Shown here piece by piece: positions 6,796 through 14,072 of a stretch of DNA of 14,072 nucleotides. The position numbers and the translations under genes are program-made. The stretch covers positions 1-14,072 of the forward strand of contig CAMTOM010000012.1 in NCBI GenBank assembly GCA_947074125.1, written 5' to 3'. How positions within the stretch are numbered: position 1 is the stretch's first letter; each line of letters opens with the position of its first letter. This DNA comes from an uncultured Desulfovibrionaceae bacterium. GTDB taxonomy: Bacteria; Desulfobacterota; Desulfovibrionia; Desulfovibrionales; Desulfovibrionaceae. Under the pieces are notes generated by a model that did no database searches, had not been told where the DNA came from, and saw nothing but the letters and a program-made list of their open reading frames with translations.

Positions 6796-8091
6796 CTATA
6801 CTCCTCTTTCTGCCCAGGCATATACCTGCTGGCGGATATTTCCATCTATTTTTTCGATATGCGCAAGATGTCGCATCACACTCTCGCGCAACGCATCTTC
6901 CTGCTCTGGCAAGGGACTCTCCTCCCATGCTTTAGCACCATCAGCATTTGTAAGAGCTTTTGCCACAAAATGCGGGATGTCCAGAAAGCCACACTGCCCA
7001 CGCAAGAATAATGCTACAGCCACCTCATTGGCAGCATTTAATATAATGGGAGCATTTCCTCTTTTGCGCAAGGCCTGTCGTGCCAGATCGAGACAGGGAA
7101 AGAGCGATTCTTGCGGTTCCAAAAAAGTTAGCGTTCCCGCACTGACAAGATCAAGAGCCTCAGCCCCAGCAAGCACACAATGCGGCCAGAGCAGACAATG
7201 CCCGATAGCCATGCGCATATCAGGCACACCCAATTGCGCCAGTAACGAATTATCGCGAAATGCCACCAAAGAATGTACCAAAGACTGAGGATGAATCAGC
7301 ACACGCACACGCGATTCAGGCACACCATATAAATGGCACGCTTCCATGACCTCCAGACCTTTGTTCATAAGCGTTGCGGAGTCAATCGTAATTTTTGCCC
7401 CCATATCCCAGTTAGGGTGCCGCAAGGCCATTTGAGGCGTCACTTTTGCCAGCGCTTCTTGTGACAGGGATCTAAAAGGGCCACCAGAAGCGGTGACAAT
7501 AATATGTTTCACGCTCACGCCAGAGCGTCCGGCAAGGCATTGAAAAATAGCATTATGCTCAGAATCCACAGGCAAAATCACCGCACCCGTTCGAGCGCAA
7601 AGCTGACGCACAAGATCACCAGCCAGTACGAGTGATTCTTTATTGGCAAGGCAAATCACCTTACCCGCCAGCACCGCCGCCACCGTACCGCGCAAACCAG
7701 CCGCTCCAACCTGCGCGGAAAGAACCGTGTCCACTTCTTCCAAAGCAGCCAGTCGCGCATAGCCATCCTGACCGGTAACAATCTCTGGCGCATAGCCCGC
7801 TGGCAGCAAGTGCCGCAGCTTCTCTGCTCCAGCCTCATCCAGAATCCCCAACCAGCGGGGACGCCATCGGCAAGCCTGCTGCGCGAGCAGTTCCACATTT
7901 CGCGCTCCCGCCAGCGCCACAACGTCACATCGCTCTGGCTGCGCTTCCATTACCTTCAGCGCACTGACGCCTATAGAACCTGTTGCCCCCAGCACACAGA
8001 GACGACGACGGGGCGCACAACACCATTCTTGAGACGGCGGCGCAGAAATATAGCAAAGATCCTCATCCCGTGCTGGCCATAGTATAGACAT
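6796..8091 (-). CDS. dxr: 1-deoxy-D-xylulose 5-phosphate reductoisomerase
   Basis: The second step of the MEP isoprenoid pathway: NADPH- and metal-dependent conversion of DXP to MEP in the cytoplasm. The nucleotide-binding motif LGATGSIG begins about residue 34. ANKESLV, DSEHNAIFQ (metal-binding Asp and Glu), TASGGPFR and HPNWDMGAKITIDSATLMNKGLEVMEA are all intact. The open frame extends to 8151, but a terminator-like hairpin lies in that extension. The ATG at 8091-8089 has GGGG five bases upstream and gives 431 residues, close to Desulfovibrio relatives with a short YISAPPS-type leader. The gene sits between cdsA and rseP, the usual order in many bacteria, and its stop is one base from the rseP start. 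Confidence 0.93.
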   Translation of the reverse strand: MSILWPARDEDLCYISAPPSQEWCCAPRRRLCVLGATGSIGVSALKVMEAQPERCDVVALAGARNVELLAQQACRWRPRWLGILDEAGAEKLRHLLPAGYAPEIVTGQDGYARLAALEEVDTVLSAQVGAAGLRGTVAAVLAGKVICLANKESLVLAGDLVRQLCARTGAVILPVDSEHNAIFQCLAGRSGVSVKHIIVTASGGPFRSLSQEALAKVTPQMALRHPNWDMGAKITIDSATLMNKGLEVMEACHLYGVPESRVRVLIHPQSLVHSLVAFRDNSLLAQLGVPDMRMAIGHCLLWPHCVLAGAEALDLVSAGTLTFLEPQESLFPCLDLARQALRKRGNAPIILNAANEVAVALFLRGQCGFLDIPHFVAKALTNADGAKAWEESPLPEQEDALRESVMRHLAHIEKIDGNIRQQVYAWAERGV

Positions 8092-8107
8092 ACAAACCCC
8101 GCTACAG

Positions 8108-8144
8108 CAAAAACAGACGCGGGAGAATCGCATACCCCCGCGCC
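8108..8144 (-). terminator. Hairpin with short T-run in the dxr leader (possible attenuator)
   Basis: On the minus strand GGCGCGGG (8144-8137) pairs with CCCGCGTC (8123-8116), with one G-T pair and a 13-base loop, followed by TGTTTTTG. It lies in the 163-base cdsA-dxr gap, 24 bases before the dxr ATG. It could terminate part of the cdsA transcript or attenuate dxr. The T-run is short, so strength is uncertain. Confidence 0.5.
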
Positions 8145-8254
8145 TCACCAAAAGGAAAAATCACCATATCTGTTCAGAAAACATCACGGTATGGGTGCAA
8201 TATTTACCGCAAATAACGTACATACCTCACGCATACTCTTTTGGCATCAAGGCA

Positions 8255-9034
8255 TCAAAAGAAGCGAAACCACTGATCAACAACAGCAAACATGGGCATC
8301 GCAAACAGCACGCTATCCGCTCTGTCCAGCATACCCCCGTGCCCAGGCAAAAAAGAGCCAGAATCCTTCACATTCACAGAGCGCTTCAAAGCAGACTCAA
8401 ACAAGTCTCCCAACTGGGCAAAGGCATTGATGGCAATGCCAAGCAGCAGATAACTCCACCAGGACGCAACACCAAAGAGACAGCCCAAAAGAGTACACAC
8501 AAGCATGCACCCCACAAGACTGCCTACCGCGCCTTCTGAGCTTTTATTGGGGCTCACCCGTGGCCACAGTTTATGACGCCCAAAGCGTGTTCCCACAAAG
8601 TACGCGGCGGTATCAGAAGCCGCCACCGCAGCAATAACAAAAACAAGCTTCATGCTACTCAGATATGTTGCCGGCAGAAGAAGAAAAGGCACATAGCTCA
8701 GACCGGCCATAAAAATACCGCTGGAGGCAAAAGCATCATCTTCCACAACATCCCAACGGAACAGAAAGCTTAACGATGCCAGCACAAAGCCAGCCCCAAG
8801 AAAGACAAGCGCATCCTGAGGACGATTGATCCAGGTAAAATACAGCATCCCCCATCCGAGAAAAATCGCGCAAATGCGGCTTGCCACACGACGACGCCCC
8901 CAGAAAAGGGAATAAAATTCCCACAATCCCGCAGCAGATGCCGCAAGAATCAGAAGCAGCAAAAACCAGCCACGAAAATAAAGGGCGGCGGCAATCATTG
9001 CTGCCAACGCTCCTCCGGTCAGCACACGCCGCAT
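8255..9034 (-). CDS. cdsA: Phosphatidate cytidylyltransferase (CDP-diglyceride synthase)
   Basis: An integral membrane enzyme making CDP-diacylglycerol from CTP and phosphatidate, the branch point of phospholipid synthesis. Several hydrophobic segments are followed by the conserved SPNKSSEGAVGS block and the CDS signature (GDLFESALKRS, then KDSGSFLPGHGGMLDRADS) near the C-terminus, with all expected charged residues. An ATG at 9058 overlaps uppS by 11 bases but has no well-spaced ribosome binding site. The ATG at 9034 has GAGAGG nine bases upstream and begins MRRVLTGG as in relatives, so I prefer it (259 residues). The stop codon lies within a tandem duplication of an 8-base unit (8243-8258). 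Confidence 0.92.
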   Translation of the reverse strand: MRRVLTGGALAAMIAAALYFRGWFLLLLILAASAAGLWEFYSLFWGRRRVASRICAIFLGWGMLYFTWINRPQDALVFLGAGFVLASLSFLFRWDVVEDDAFASSGIFMAGLSYVPFLLLPATYLSSMKLVFVIAAVAASDTAAYFVGTRFGRHKLWPRVSPNKSSEGAVGSLVGCMLVCTLLGCLFGVASWWSYLLLGIAINAFAQLGDLFESALKRSVNVKDSGSFLPGHGGMLDRADSVLFAMPMFAVVDQWFRFF

Positions 9035-9047
9035 TGTTACCGTCCTC

Positions 9048-9758
9048 TCAACCGCCATCCCTCATACGCCCCTGTGTTTTACCAAAACGCCGACCCCGCG
9101 TAGCGGAGACCTTAAGAGCCCCCTCACGCTCTTCTGTATCAAAGTCTGGCCACAGCACATCCGTAAAATAATATTCACTATACGCACATTGAAACAGTAA
9201 AAAGTTACTGATGCGCACTTCACCACTTGTTCTGATGACAAGATCAGGATCTGGCTGTCCTGCCGTATACAGGCGTTCACTCAAACTCTCTGCATCAATC
9301 TTGTCTTCAGGCAGTCCATCGCGGACAAGCCCGCGCACAGCACGGACAATTTCATCCCTTGCGCTGTAATTCAGCGCGAGATTCAATGTCATTTTGCTCC
9401 CACCAGCCGTGCGCTTGAGCGCATGATTCAATGCTGTACGCGACAGCAAGGGTAAAGGCTCAATGTCACCAAGAACACGCAAAGCTATTTCCTGCTCTAC
9501 CAGACGCGGCACTTCCTGCCCCAAAAACTCAACCAGAAGGGCAAACAGTGTACTGACTTCGGCAACAGGCCTATTCCAGTTTTCGCGAGAAAAAGTATAA
9601 AGAGTGAGATGTCGCACTCCCAAGGTACGACAATGAGTGACAATACGCCGAACATTTTCGGCGCCTGCCCTGTGTCCATCACTGCGAGACAAGCCCTGGC
9701 GCTGTGCCCAGCGGCCATTGCCGTCCATAATAATCGCTATATGTTGGGGAAAAGACAT
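9048..9758 (-). CDS. uppS: Polyprenyl (undecaprenyl) diphosphate synthase
   Basis: A cis-prenyltransferase of 236 residues that extends farnesyl diphosphate with isopentenyl units to the C55 lipid carrier for peptidoglycan and other polymers. AIIMDGNGRWA (8-18) holds the catalytic Asp12, followed by the SDGHRAGAENVRRI and YTFSRENWNRP motifs. IRTSGEVRISNFLLFQCAYSEYYF matches the C-terminal signature with F in place of the usual W of FLLWQ. It lies between frr (15-base gap) and cdsA. The ribosome binding site is weak: only AGG about 14 bases upstream of the ATG, suggesting coupling to frr translation. Confidence 0.94.
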   Translation of the reverse strand: MSFPQHIAIIMDGNGRWAQRQGLSRSDGHRAGAENVRRIVTHCRTLGVRHLTLYTFSRENWNRPVAEVSTLFALLVEFLGQEVPRLVEQEIALRVLGDIEPLPLLSRTALNHALKRTAGGSKMTLNLALNYSARDEIVRAVRGLVRDGLPEDKIDAESLSERLYTAGQPDPDLVIRTSGEVRISNFLLFQCAYSEYYFTDVLWPDFDTEEREGALKVSATRGRRFGKTQGRMRDGG

Positions 9759-9773
9759 TTCTGTGCAGACAAC

Positions 9774-10334
9774 CTAAATTTCCATGATTTCTTTTTCTTT
9801 AGCCTGACACTTTTTGTCCGCATCGCCAACAAATCTGTCTGTCAGCTTTTGAACCTCTTCAGTTCCCTTTTTCAGATCATCTTCTGTTATCGCTTTTTCC
9901 TTTTCAAGCTTTTTGAGCGCATCATTGGCATCACGACGCACATTGCGCAAAGCGACTTTGGCATCTTCAGTGTACTTTTTGGCAACCTTGCTCAATTCCT
10001 TGCGGCGTTCTTCTGTCAAAGGGGGAATAACAATGCGAATGATTTTACCGTCATTCACAGGTGTCAGACCAAGGTCAGATTTGAGTATTGCCTTTTCGAC
10101 AAGCGCAATGCCGCCCTTGTCCCAAGGCTGAATCGTCACCGTACGGCTATCAGGAACAGCCACAGACGCCATCTGGCTCACGGGCGTGGGAGTACCGTAA
10201 TAATCAACCTTGATACCATCGACAAGCTGTGCTGAAGCACGTCCGGTGCGCAATTTTCCAAAATCGCGATCCAGTGCCAGCAAAGCCTTTTCCATACGCT
10301 CCTCGGCATCCAGCAAAAGCGTTTCCTTATCCAT
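9774..10334 (-). CDS. frr: Ribosome recycling factor
   Basis: 186 residues, the standard family length. With EF-G it splits the post-termination ribosome. The long-helix bundle sequence, the early RTGRAS motif, YYGTPTPVSQMASVAVPDSRTVTIQPWDK and PPLTEERRKELSKVAKKYTEDAKVALRNVRRDA are all intact. AAAGGAG lies eight bases before the ATG. It directly follows pyrH with a 31-base gap, the pairing seen across bacteria. Confidence 0.96.
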   Translation of the reverse strand: MDKETLLLDAEERMEKALLALDRDFGKLRTGRASAQLVDGIKVDYYGTPTPVSQMASVAVPDSRTVTIQPWDKGGIALVEKAILKSDLGLTPVNDGKIIRIVIPPLTEERRKELSKVAKKYTEDAKVALRNVRRDANDALKKLEKEKAITEDDLKKGTEEVQKLTDRFVGDADKKCQAKEKEIMEI

Positions 10335-10365
10335 AAACCGCTCCTTTTACTCACTAAAGCGTAAA

Positions 10366-11082
10366 CTACGCATCACAAACAATCGTGCCCACAGGCTCAC
10401 CGCATACAGCACGAACAATATCGCCTCCAAACATACGGCACACAACAATCGGCACATGATTTTCACGCACCAATGCGATTGCTGTAGCGTCCATCACGCC
10501 GAGATGGCGGCGCAATGTTTCATCATAGGTAATGGTGTCAAATTTTTTCGCGTCACTGTACTTAAGGGGATCTTTATCATAGACACCATCTACTTTGGTC
10601 GCCTTGATAATCGCATCACATTTCAGTTCCATACCACGCAAAGCTGCTGTGGTATCTGTTGTGAAATACGGATTCCCCGTGCCCGCAGCACAAATCACCA
10701 CACGCCCCTTTTCCATATGGCGCAGCGCACGACGACGCACAAAAGGTTCGCAAACCTCCTGCATGGTGATTGCTGAGAGGACGCGTGTGGGGTATCCCTG
10801 CTTTTCCAGCATATCCTGAACAGCGAGGGCATTCAGTACTGTTGCCAGCATCCCCATATAGTCTGCGGATGAACGTTCCATTCCCTTGGCAGAACCAGAA
10901 AGCCCCCGAAAAATATTGCCTCCGCCGATGACCAGCGCCATTTCCAGTCCCATCTGCAATACAGCGCCGATTTCCTGACAGATTTCTGCCACGGTCTCAG
11001 GATCAATACCGGTTTTTTTCTCTCCTGCCAGAGCTTCCCCACTCAACTTCAATAACACACGCTTATATTTCAGCTCGGCCAT
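10366..11082 (-). CDS. pyrH: UMP kinase
   Basis: Cytoplasmic hexameric kinase converting UMP to UDP. KRVLLKLSGEALAG (7-20), IGGGNIFRG, ADYMGMLATVLNALA, AAGTGNPYFTTDTTAALRG, KVDGVYDKDP and MDATAIALVRENHVPIVV are the family landmarks. The open frame reaches back to 11265, but the extension has no similarity to the family. The ATG at 11082-11080 begins MAELKYKRVLLKLSGEA and has GGAG seven bases upstream, giving 238 residues, the normal size. It heads the housekeeping cluster. The 209-base gap upstream (11083-11291) must hold its promoter, but no strong boxes are visible. Confidence 0.95.
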   Translation of the reverse strand: MAELKYKRVLLKLSGEALAGEKKTGIDPETVAEICQEIGAVLQMGLEMALVIGGGNIFRGLSGSAKGMERSSADYMGMLATVLNALAVQDMLEKQGYPTRVLSAITMQEVCEPFVRRRALRHMEKGRVVICAAGTGNPYFTTDTTAALRGMELKCDAIIKATKVDGVYDKDPLKYSDAKKFDTITYDETLRRHLGVMDATAIALVRENHVPIVVCRMFGGDIVRAVCGEPVGTIVCDA

Positions 11083-11291
11083 GTCACTCTCCGCAAGTAA
11101 AATAACAATTGTCAGACGCCCCTTTCCAAACCATTCCATGCTAGCAAAAAAACCCTTCGGGGGAAAGTACTGTTTTGCAGCGGTTCCTTTGCCAAGCCCC
11201 GTACACACATCATACTCAGAGGCTTTTACCCCCTCCTGCCCCAAGTAAACGCATACGACAGTCAATTGAGACCGGCAAGCAGTGCGGCTTT

Positions 11292-12065
11292 TTAAAGCAC
11301 AATCTGACTTCTTTCGTTAAAAAGCGTCCGGCAGCCAAAAAACAATGAACAAAACACCGCAAGACATGTCACTGTTGTTATGGCAATAATAATAGCTATT
11401 TGATATAAAATTGCTGTTGAGGGAAGTGTGCCGGAAAGGATCTGCCCTGTCATCATACCCGGAAGAGAAATAATCCCCATACCAAGCATGGAATTGATGG
11501 TTGGCAGCAAAGCTGTCTCCAGAGATTCGTTCACAAAAGGCGTGAGTATTTTTTGAGGCCTCACCCCCAGATGTATCAGGCTGTCTATCCGATCACCCTG
11601 GCTTTGGATTTTTTCAGTAAATGTTTTCAATCCAAGGCTCACTCCTGTCATGGCATTGCCCATTATCATACCGCTGATAGGAATGGTATATTGCGGATTA
11701 AAAAAGTCGACACCCACCACAATGGAAATCAAAAAAATGATAATCGTCAGCCCCGTTCCCCCAAGTGATACCGCCACAACCCCTTTAAAACGACTGTTCA
11801 GCTTTCTATTGCGGGACAAGACTATATAAATCGCGAAGCCACTCATCATCATAAGATAGGCAATAATAAACAAGGGATGTGGATTCTCAAAAATATACGT
11901 TAATATCAAACCCGCCAGAACAAGCTGTGCTGTCATTCTCACACTTGCGACAATAAAAAGCTTCGTCTGATTGACATTGCACTTTTTCATTACGGCAAGA
12001 ACAACCAATAATAGCAGATAAACGCTCGAAAACTGCCAGATATTGAGCACTATAATATCACTCAC
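11292..12065 (-). CDS. fetB: FetB-type ABC permease (UPF0014/YbbM family)
   Basis: A 257-residue membrane protein with about seven hydrophobic segments. The family core is readable: VRMTAQLVLAGLILTYIF, then IPISGMIMGNAMTGVSLGL, then a RIDSLIHLGV/LTPFVNESLETALLPTINSM block and GIISLPGMMTGQILSGT. In E. coli FetAB exports iron and helps resist oxidative stress; the same role here is inference. A TTG at 12083 is possible, but the GTG at 12065 with GGGGAG five bases upstream overlaps the ATPase stop codon by 8 bases and is the better start. The gene is AT-rich compared with the neighbouring pyrH cluster, which may mean separate acquisition. It appears intact although its ATPase partner carries a stop. 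Confidence 0.87.
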   Translation of the reverse strand: MSDIIVLNIWQFSSVYLLLLVVLAVMKKCNVNQTKLFIVASVRMTAQLVLAGLILTYIFENPHPLFIIAYLMMMSGFAIYIVLSRNRKLNSRFKGVVAVSLGGTGLTIIIFLISIVVGVDFFNPQYTIPISGMIMGNAMTGVSLGLKTFTEKIQSQGDRIDSLIHLGVRPQKILTPFVNESLETALLPTINSMLGMGIISLPGMMTGQILSGTLPSTAILYQIAIIIAITTVTCLAVFCSLFFGCRTLFNERSQIVL

Positions 12066-12696
12066 GCCCACTCCCCAAGACAATCACAGCATCCGCAAAA
12101 CGCTCTGTAAGAATCTTGTCATGCGAAACAACAATCAATGTTATCTTCTTTTTGCGACAAAACCCCGTGATACTCTCAAAAAAAGCCAGTGCCGTTTTTG
12201 CATCAAGCGCGCTTGTTGGTTCATCCAGTAAAAGAACACGCGGCATGAAAGAGAGGTAAATGGCTGTATAGATGCGTTGACGCTCACCACCTGACATGCT
12301 CGCGCACATGGCATCAAGAGGAAAATTCGCGACACAAAGCGTCAAAATATCGCGTATTACTGCATCTTCTGGCGCAGGAAGATCTCGATAGGCATAGTAT
12401 TTACGAAAGTTATCCCTGATACTGCCGTCAAATAAATACACTGTCTGCCCGCAAAGAAGAACCTCGCGCCGCAGGGCAATCGAATCATAGGCAGTCACTT
12501 CCTGCCCTCGATATTGCACACTGCCCGCATCATACGAAGCAACACCACTCAACAATTTAAGCAATGTGCTCTTGCCTGAACCACTCTCGCCACTGAGAAA
12601 TGTCGTTTTATTTTCTTCAATATCTATCTACGGGTATGCATGAATACCCCTATACGTCACAGTAGTTACTGAAAACAAGGCTTGTTTATTATTCAT
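12058..12696 (-). pseudogene. fetA: FetA-type ABC transporter ATP-binding protein interrupted by one in-frame TAG
   Basis: Read as one frame from the ATG at 12696, codons 1-22 give an ABC-like first strand (ALFSVTTVTYRGIHAYP), codon 23 is TAG (12630-12628), and codon 24 onward continues as IDIEENKTTFLSGESGSGKST. Residues on both sides of the stop are homologous to the usual N-terminus, with no frameshift. All core motifs are intact: Walker A (36-44), Q-loop Gln84, SGGERQR (135-141), LLLDEPTSALD Walker B, and the H-loop VSHD (His192). Without suppression, the only later start candidates (for example a TTG at 12564) lie after Walker A and would give a dead 168-residue protein. A sequencing error, a recent nonsense mutation, or readthrough are all possible. 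It overlaps fetB by 8 bases and no clear ribosome binding site precedes 12696. Confidence 0.75.
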
Positions 12697-12749
12697 GAGT
12701 CATTATTTTTCTGAATACATGATATACAACATTCATTCTACATAAAAAT

Positions 12750-12787
12750 GATATTAAAAAGGCAGCATAACAAACGCTATACTGCCT
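12750..12787 (-). terminator. Strong intrinsic terminator after the nitroreductase gene
   Basis: On the minus strand an 11-bp stem (AGGCAGTATAG pairing with a TTATGCTGCCT-type arm, two G-T pairs) with a 6-base loop spans 12787-12760 and is followed by TTTTT and more AT-rich sequence. It ends the rex-nitroreductase unit and insulates fetAB, whose promoter must lie in 12697-12760. Confidence 0.85.
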
Positions 12788-12858
12788 CTACAATGCTTTT
12801 TAAAAAGCCACACACTGATAAAGCTGAAATATCAATGATACCCCTGGCATAATAATCG

Positions 12859-13437
12859 CTAATAACGTCCGATCAAAATCTCTTCCAGCGCCCTCTTGGG
12901 TACAAAGTGTGTCTGTTCGGCATCGCGCCAGTAGAGGCAGGAGCCATCTGCCGGCATAGGAGCTATCACACGCTTTTCTTTCGCAACACCAAGCCCCAGC
13001 ACCAGGGCAATATCCATATTTTCCGGAGCCTGCAAACGTGAGCTAATCTCTTTGGCATTGATGGAACCAACCATGCAGCATCCCCACCCACGACTGGTTG
13101 CGGCGAGCTGTATTGTCTGCGCAACAATGCCCACGTCAAAGCAAACAAACTTATTCGCTTCTTTTGGCATAAGCATGACAATAAAACCGGTAGGACGCTC
13201 TCCTTCCTGTGGACCTTTCCAGTCTTTCAAGGCAGCAGCCCAGAGGGTGTGCTGAAAAATATCCAGCACATTTTCTTGTGCAGACACCGTGATATAGCGC
13301 AAAACCTGCGCATTCCGTGCGGAAGGCGTGATGCGTGCACACTCCACAAGCCAGAGCAGATCAGCTTCTGACAGACGCTCTTCTTCGACAAAGCGCCGAC
13401 AGGTTCGCGCCTCAAGGACAAGCTTTTGAAAATCCAT
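12859..13437 (-). CDS. Nitroreductase-family FMN oxidoreductase
   Basis: A 192-residue cytoplasmic flavoprotein of the NADH oxidase/nitroreductase fold. The N-terminal FMN phosphate-binding region reads ARTCRRF (10-16), a variant of the usual RRSxRxF, followed by APSARN-like TPSARNAQVLRYITV. The central DVGIVAQTIQLAATSRGWGCCMVGSI segment matches the helix that carries the flavin-contacting residues, with two adjacent cysteines. The substrate cannot be told. AGGAG (13447-13443) precedes the ATG. It lies 41 bases after rex in the same direction and ends with a strong terminator, so it probably belongs to the rex transcript and redox regulation is plausible. Confidence 0.87.
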   Translation of the reverse strand: MDFQKLVLEARTCRRFVEEERLSEADLLWLVECARITPSARNAQVLRYITVSAQENVLDIFQHTLWAAALKDWKGPQEGERPTGFIVMLMPKEANKFVCFDVGIVAQTIQLAATSRGWGCCMVGSINAKEISSRLQAPENMDIALVLGLGVAKEKRVIAPMPADGSCLYWRDAEQTHFVPKRALEEILIGRY

Positions 13438-13478
13438 GGCGACTCCTACTCTTTTCGCAGTAAAAAGATATTTTTCTT

Positions 13479-14072
13479 TTAGCGACCATTTTCCTGTGAA
13501 GCATTGAATGCCAGAATATACAGGTGATGGAAGAAATCAACATACTCAACGCTTATCGATTCAGGCACTTTAATACGGGCAGGTGCGTAATTGAGAATAC
13601 TGGAAATTCCCGCATCGACAAGATGCTGTGCGGCGCGCTGTGCCCGTTCTGGCGGCGTTGTGATCACACCAATTTTAGCACCATGCTCAGCCACCAGCGC
13701 TTTCATATCCTTGGTGCAATGCACTTCCAGTCCCTGCACAATCTCGCCAATCTTGAAAGGGTCGCAATCGAAAATCCCGACAATACTGAATCCGCGAGCA
13801 CGAAAATCAGCATGATTCAATAAGGCCTTGCCCAGATTTCCCACACCGACCAAAACCATAGGCCACTCACGATCTACCCCCAAAGACTCCTTAATGGAAA
13901 TAATCAGAGGCTTGACCTGATATCCCACTCCCCGGATGCCAAACTCACCAAAATAGGCAAGATCCTTAAGTACCTGAGAACCATTCACATCACATGCTTC
14001 CGCCAGGGGATGGGCGGAAATAACTTCCACACATACACGAGACAGAGCTCCAATAACCGGACACAGCGTTGC
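13479..14072 (-). CDS. rex: Redox-sensing transcriptional repressor Rex, 5' end outside window
   Basis: Rex binds DNA when NADH/NAD+ is low and leaves it when NADH rises, controlling fermentative and respiratory genes. 197 residues are visible; the frame is open to the window edge, so an estimated 15-25 N-terminal residues are missing. The winged helix (VEVISAHPLAEACDVNGSQ... KDLAYFGEFGIRGVGY) leads into the Rossmann domain with LVGVGNLGKALL, IVGIFDCDPFKIG, ITTPPERAQRAAQ and the C-terminal swap helix VEYVDFFHHLYILAFN, all as in Desulfovibrio Rex. One notable change: the recognition helix reads SQVLKDL where the family has SQVRKDL or SQIRKDL. A GTG start at 14030 is not needed, because coding similarity continues upstream of it. 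Confidence 0.92.
   Translation of the reverse strand, partial: ATLCPVIGALSRVCVEVISAHPLAEACDVNGSQVLKDLAYFGEFGIRGVGYQVKPLIISIKESLGVDREWPMVLVGVGNLGKALLNHADFRARGFSIVGIFDCDPFKIGEIVQGLEVHCTKDMKALVAEHGAKIGVITTPPERAQRAAQHLVDAGISSILNYAPARIKVPESISVEYVDFFHHLYILAFNASQENGR

Noticed and set aside
8243..8258. Tandem 8-base duplication at the end of cdsA
   Set aside because: Only two short copies; likely simple slippage with no functional sign.
9609..10235. 208-residue plus-strand open frame across uppS and frr
   Set aside because: Antisense to two unmistakable housekeeping genes; no family resemblance.
11140..11165. CCC/GGG mini-hairpin with seven Ts on the minus strand, between fetB and pyrH
   Set aside because: The stem is only about 3 bp, too weak to call a terminator, although the T-run is good; it may be a chance feature of the pyrH leader.
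1..14072. CRISPR arrays, tRNA or rRNA genes, insertion sequences, phage genes
   Set aside because: No repeat-spacer pattern, cloverleaf, transposase or integrase was visible on either strand.

Overview
This window most likely comes from an anaerobic, sulfate- or sulfite-reducing member of the Desulfovibrionaceae. The evidence is a pyruvate:ferredoxin oxidoreductase (PFOR) N-terminus, a Rex redox repressor of the Desulfovibrio type, a secreted FG-GAP/VCBS protein, and the gene order pyrH-frr-uppS-cdsA-dxr-rseP-tsaB. The placement comes from remembered family resemblance, not from a search. Base composition looks moderate overall, and the fetAB region is visibly more AT-rich than the rest.

Layout from left to right. 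(1) 1-595, minus strand: the first 198 codons of PFOR, running off the window. It has a clear promoter region, a 5'-UTR hairpin and several inverted repeats in the 368-base gap up to 963. (2) 964-2637, minus: an exported VCBS/FG-GAP protein with its own intrinsic terminator. (3) 2897-4564, plus: a two-gene unit encoding an RsmB/RsmF-type rRNA m5C methyltransferase and a small ModE-type winged-helix protein. (4) 4662-11082, minus: a conserved housekeeping cluster. It covers UMP kinase, ribosome recycling factor, undecaprenyl diphosphate synthase, CDP-diglyceride synthase, DXP reductoisomerase, the RseP protease and the tRNA t6A protein TsaB. Stem-loops lie in front of dxr and between rseP and tsaB. 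(5) 11292-12696, minus: a FetA/FetB-type ABC system whose ATPase reading frame is interrupted by one in-frame TAG. (6) 12859-14072, minus: a nitroreductase preceded by rex, which is cut by the right edge of the window.

How the genes fit together: the central cluster supplies isoprenoid (dxr), undecaprenyl carrier (uppS) and phospholipid (cdsA) precursors, along with pyrimidine nucleotide supply, ribosome recycling and tRNA modification. The flanks carry redox and energy functions (PFOR, Rex, nitroreductase). Both edges of the window show substitution-only departures from otherwise highly conserved protein sequence: PFOR after residue 140, and the Rex recognition helix. They may be assembly or sequencing artefacts, or real decay. 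The observations most worth following are the interrupted fetA and the ATACCC/GGGTAT repeats placed just downstream of the PFOR promoter.
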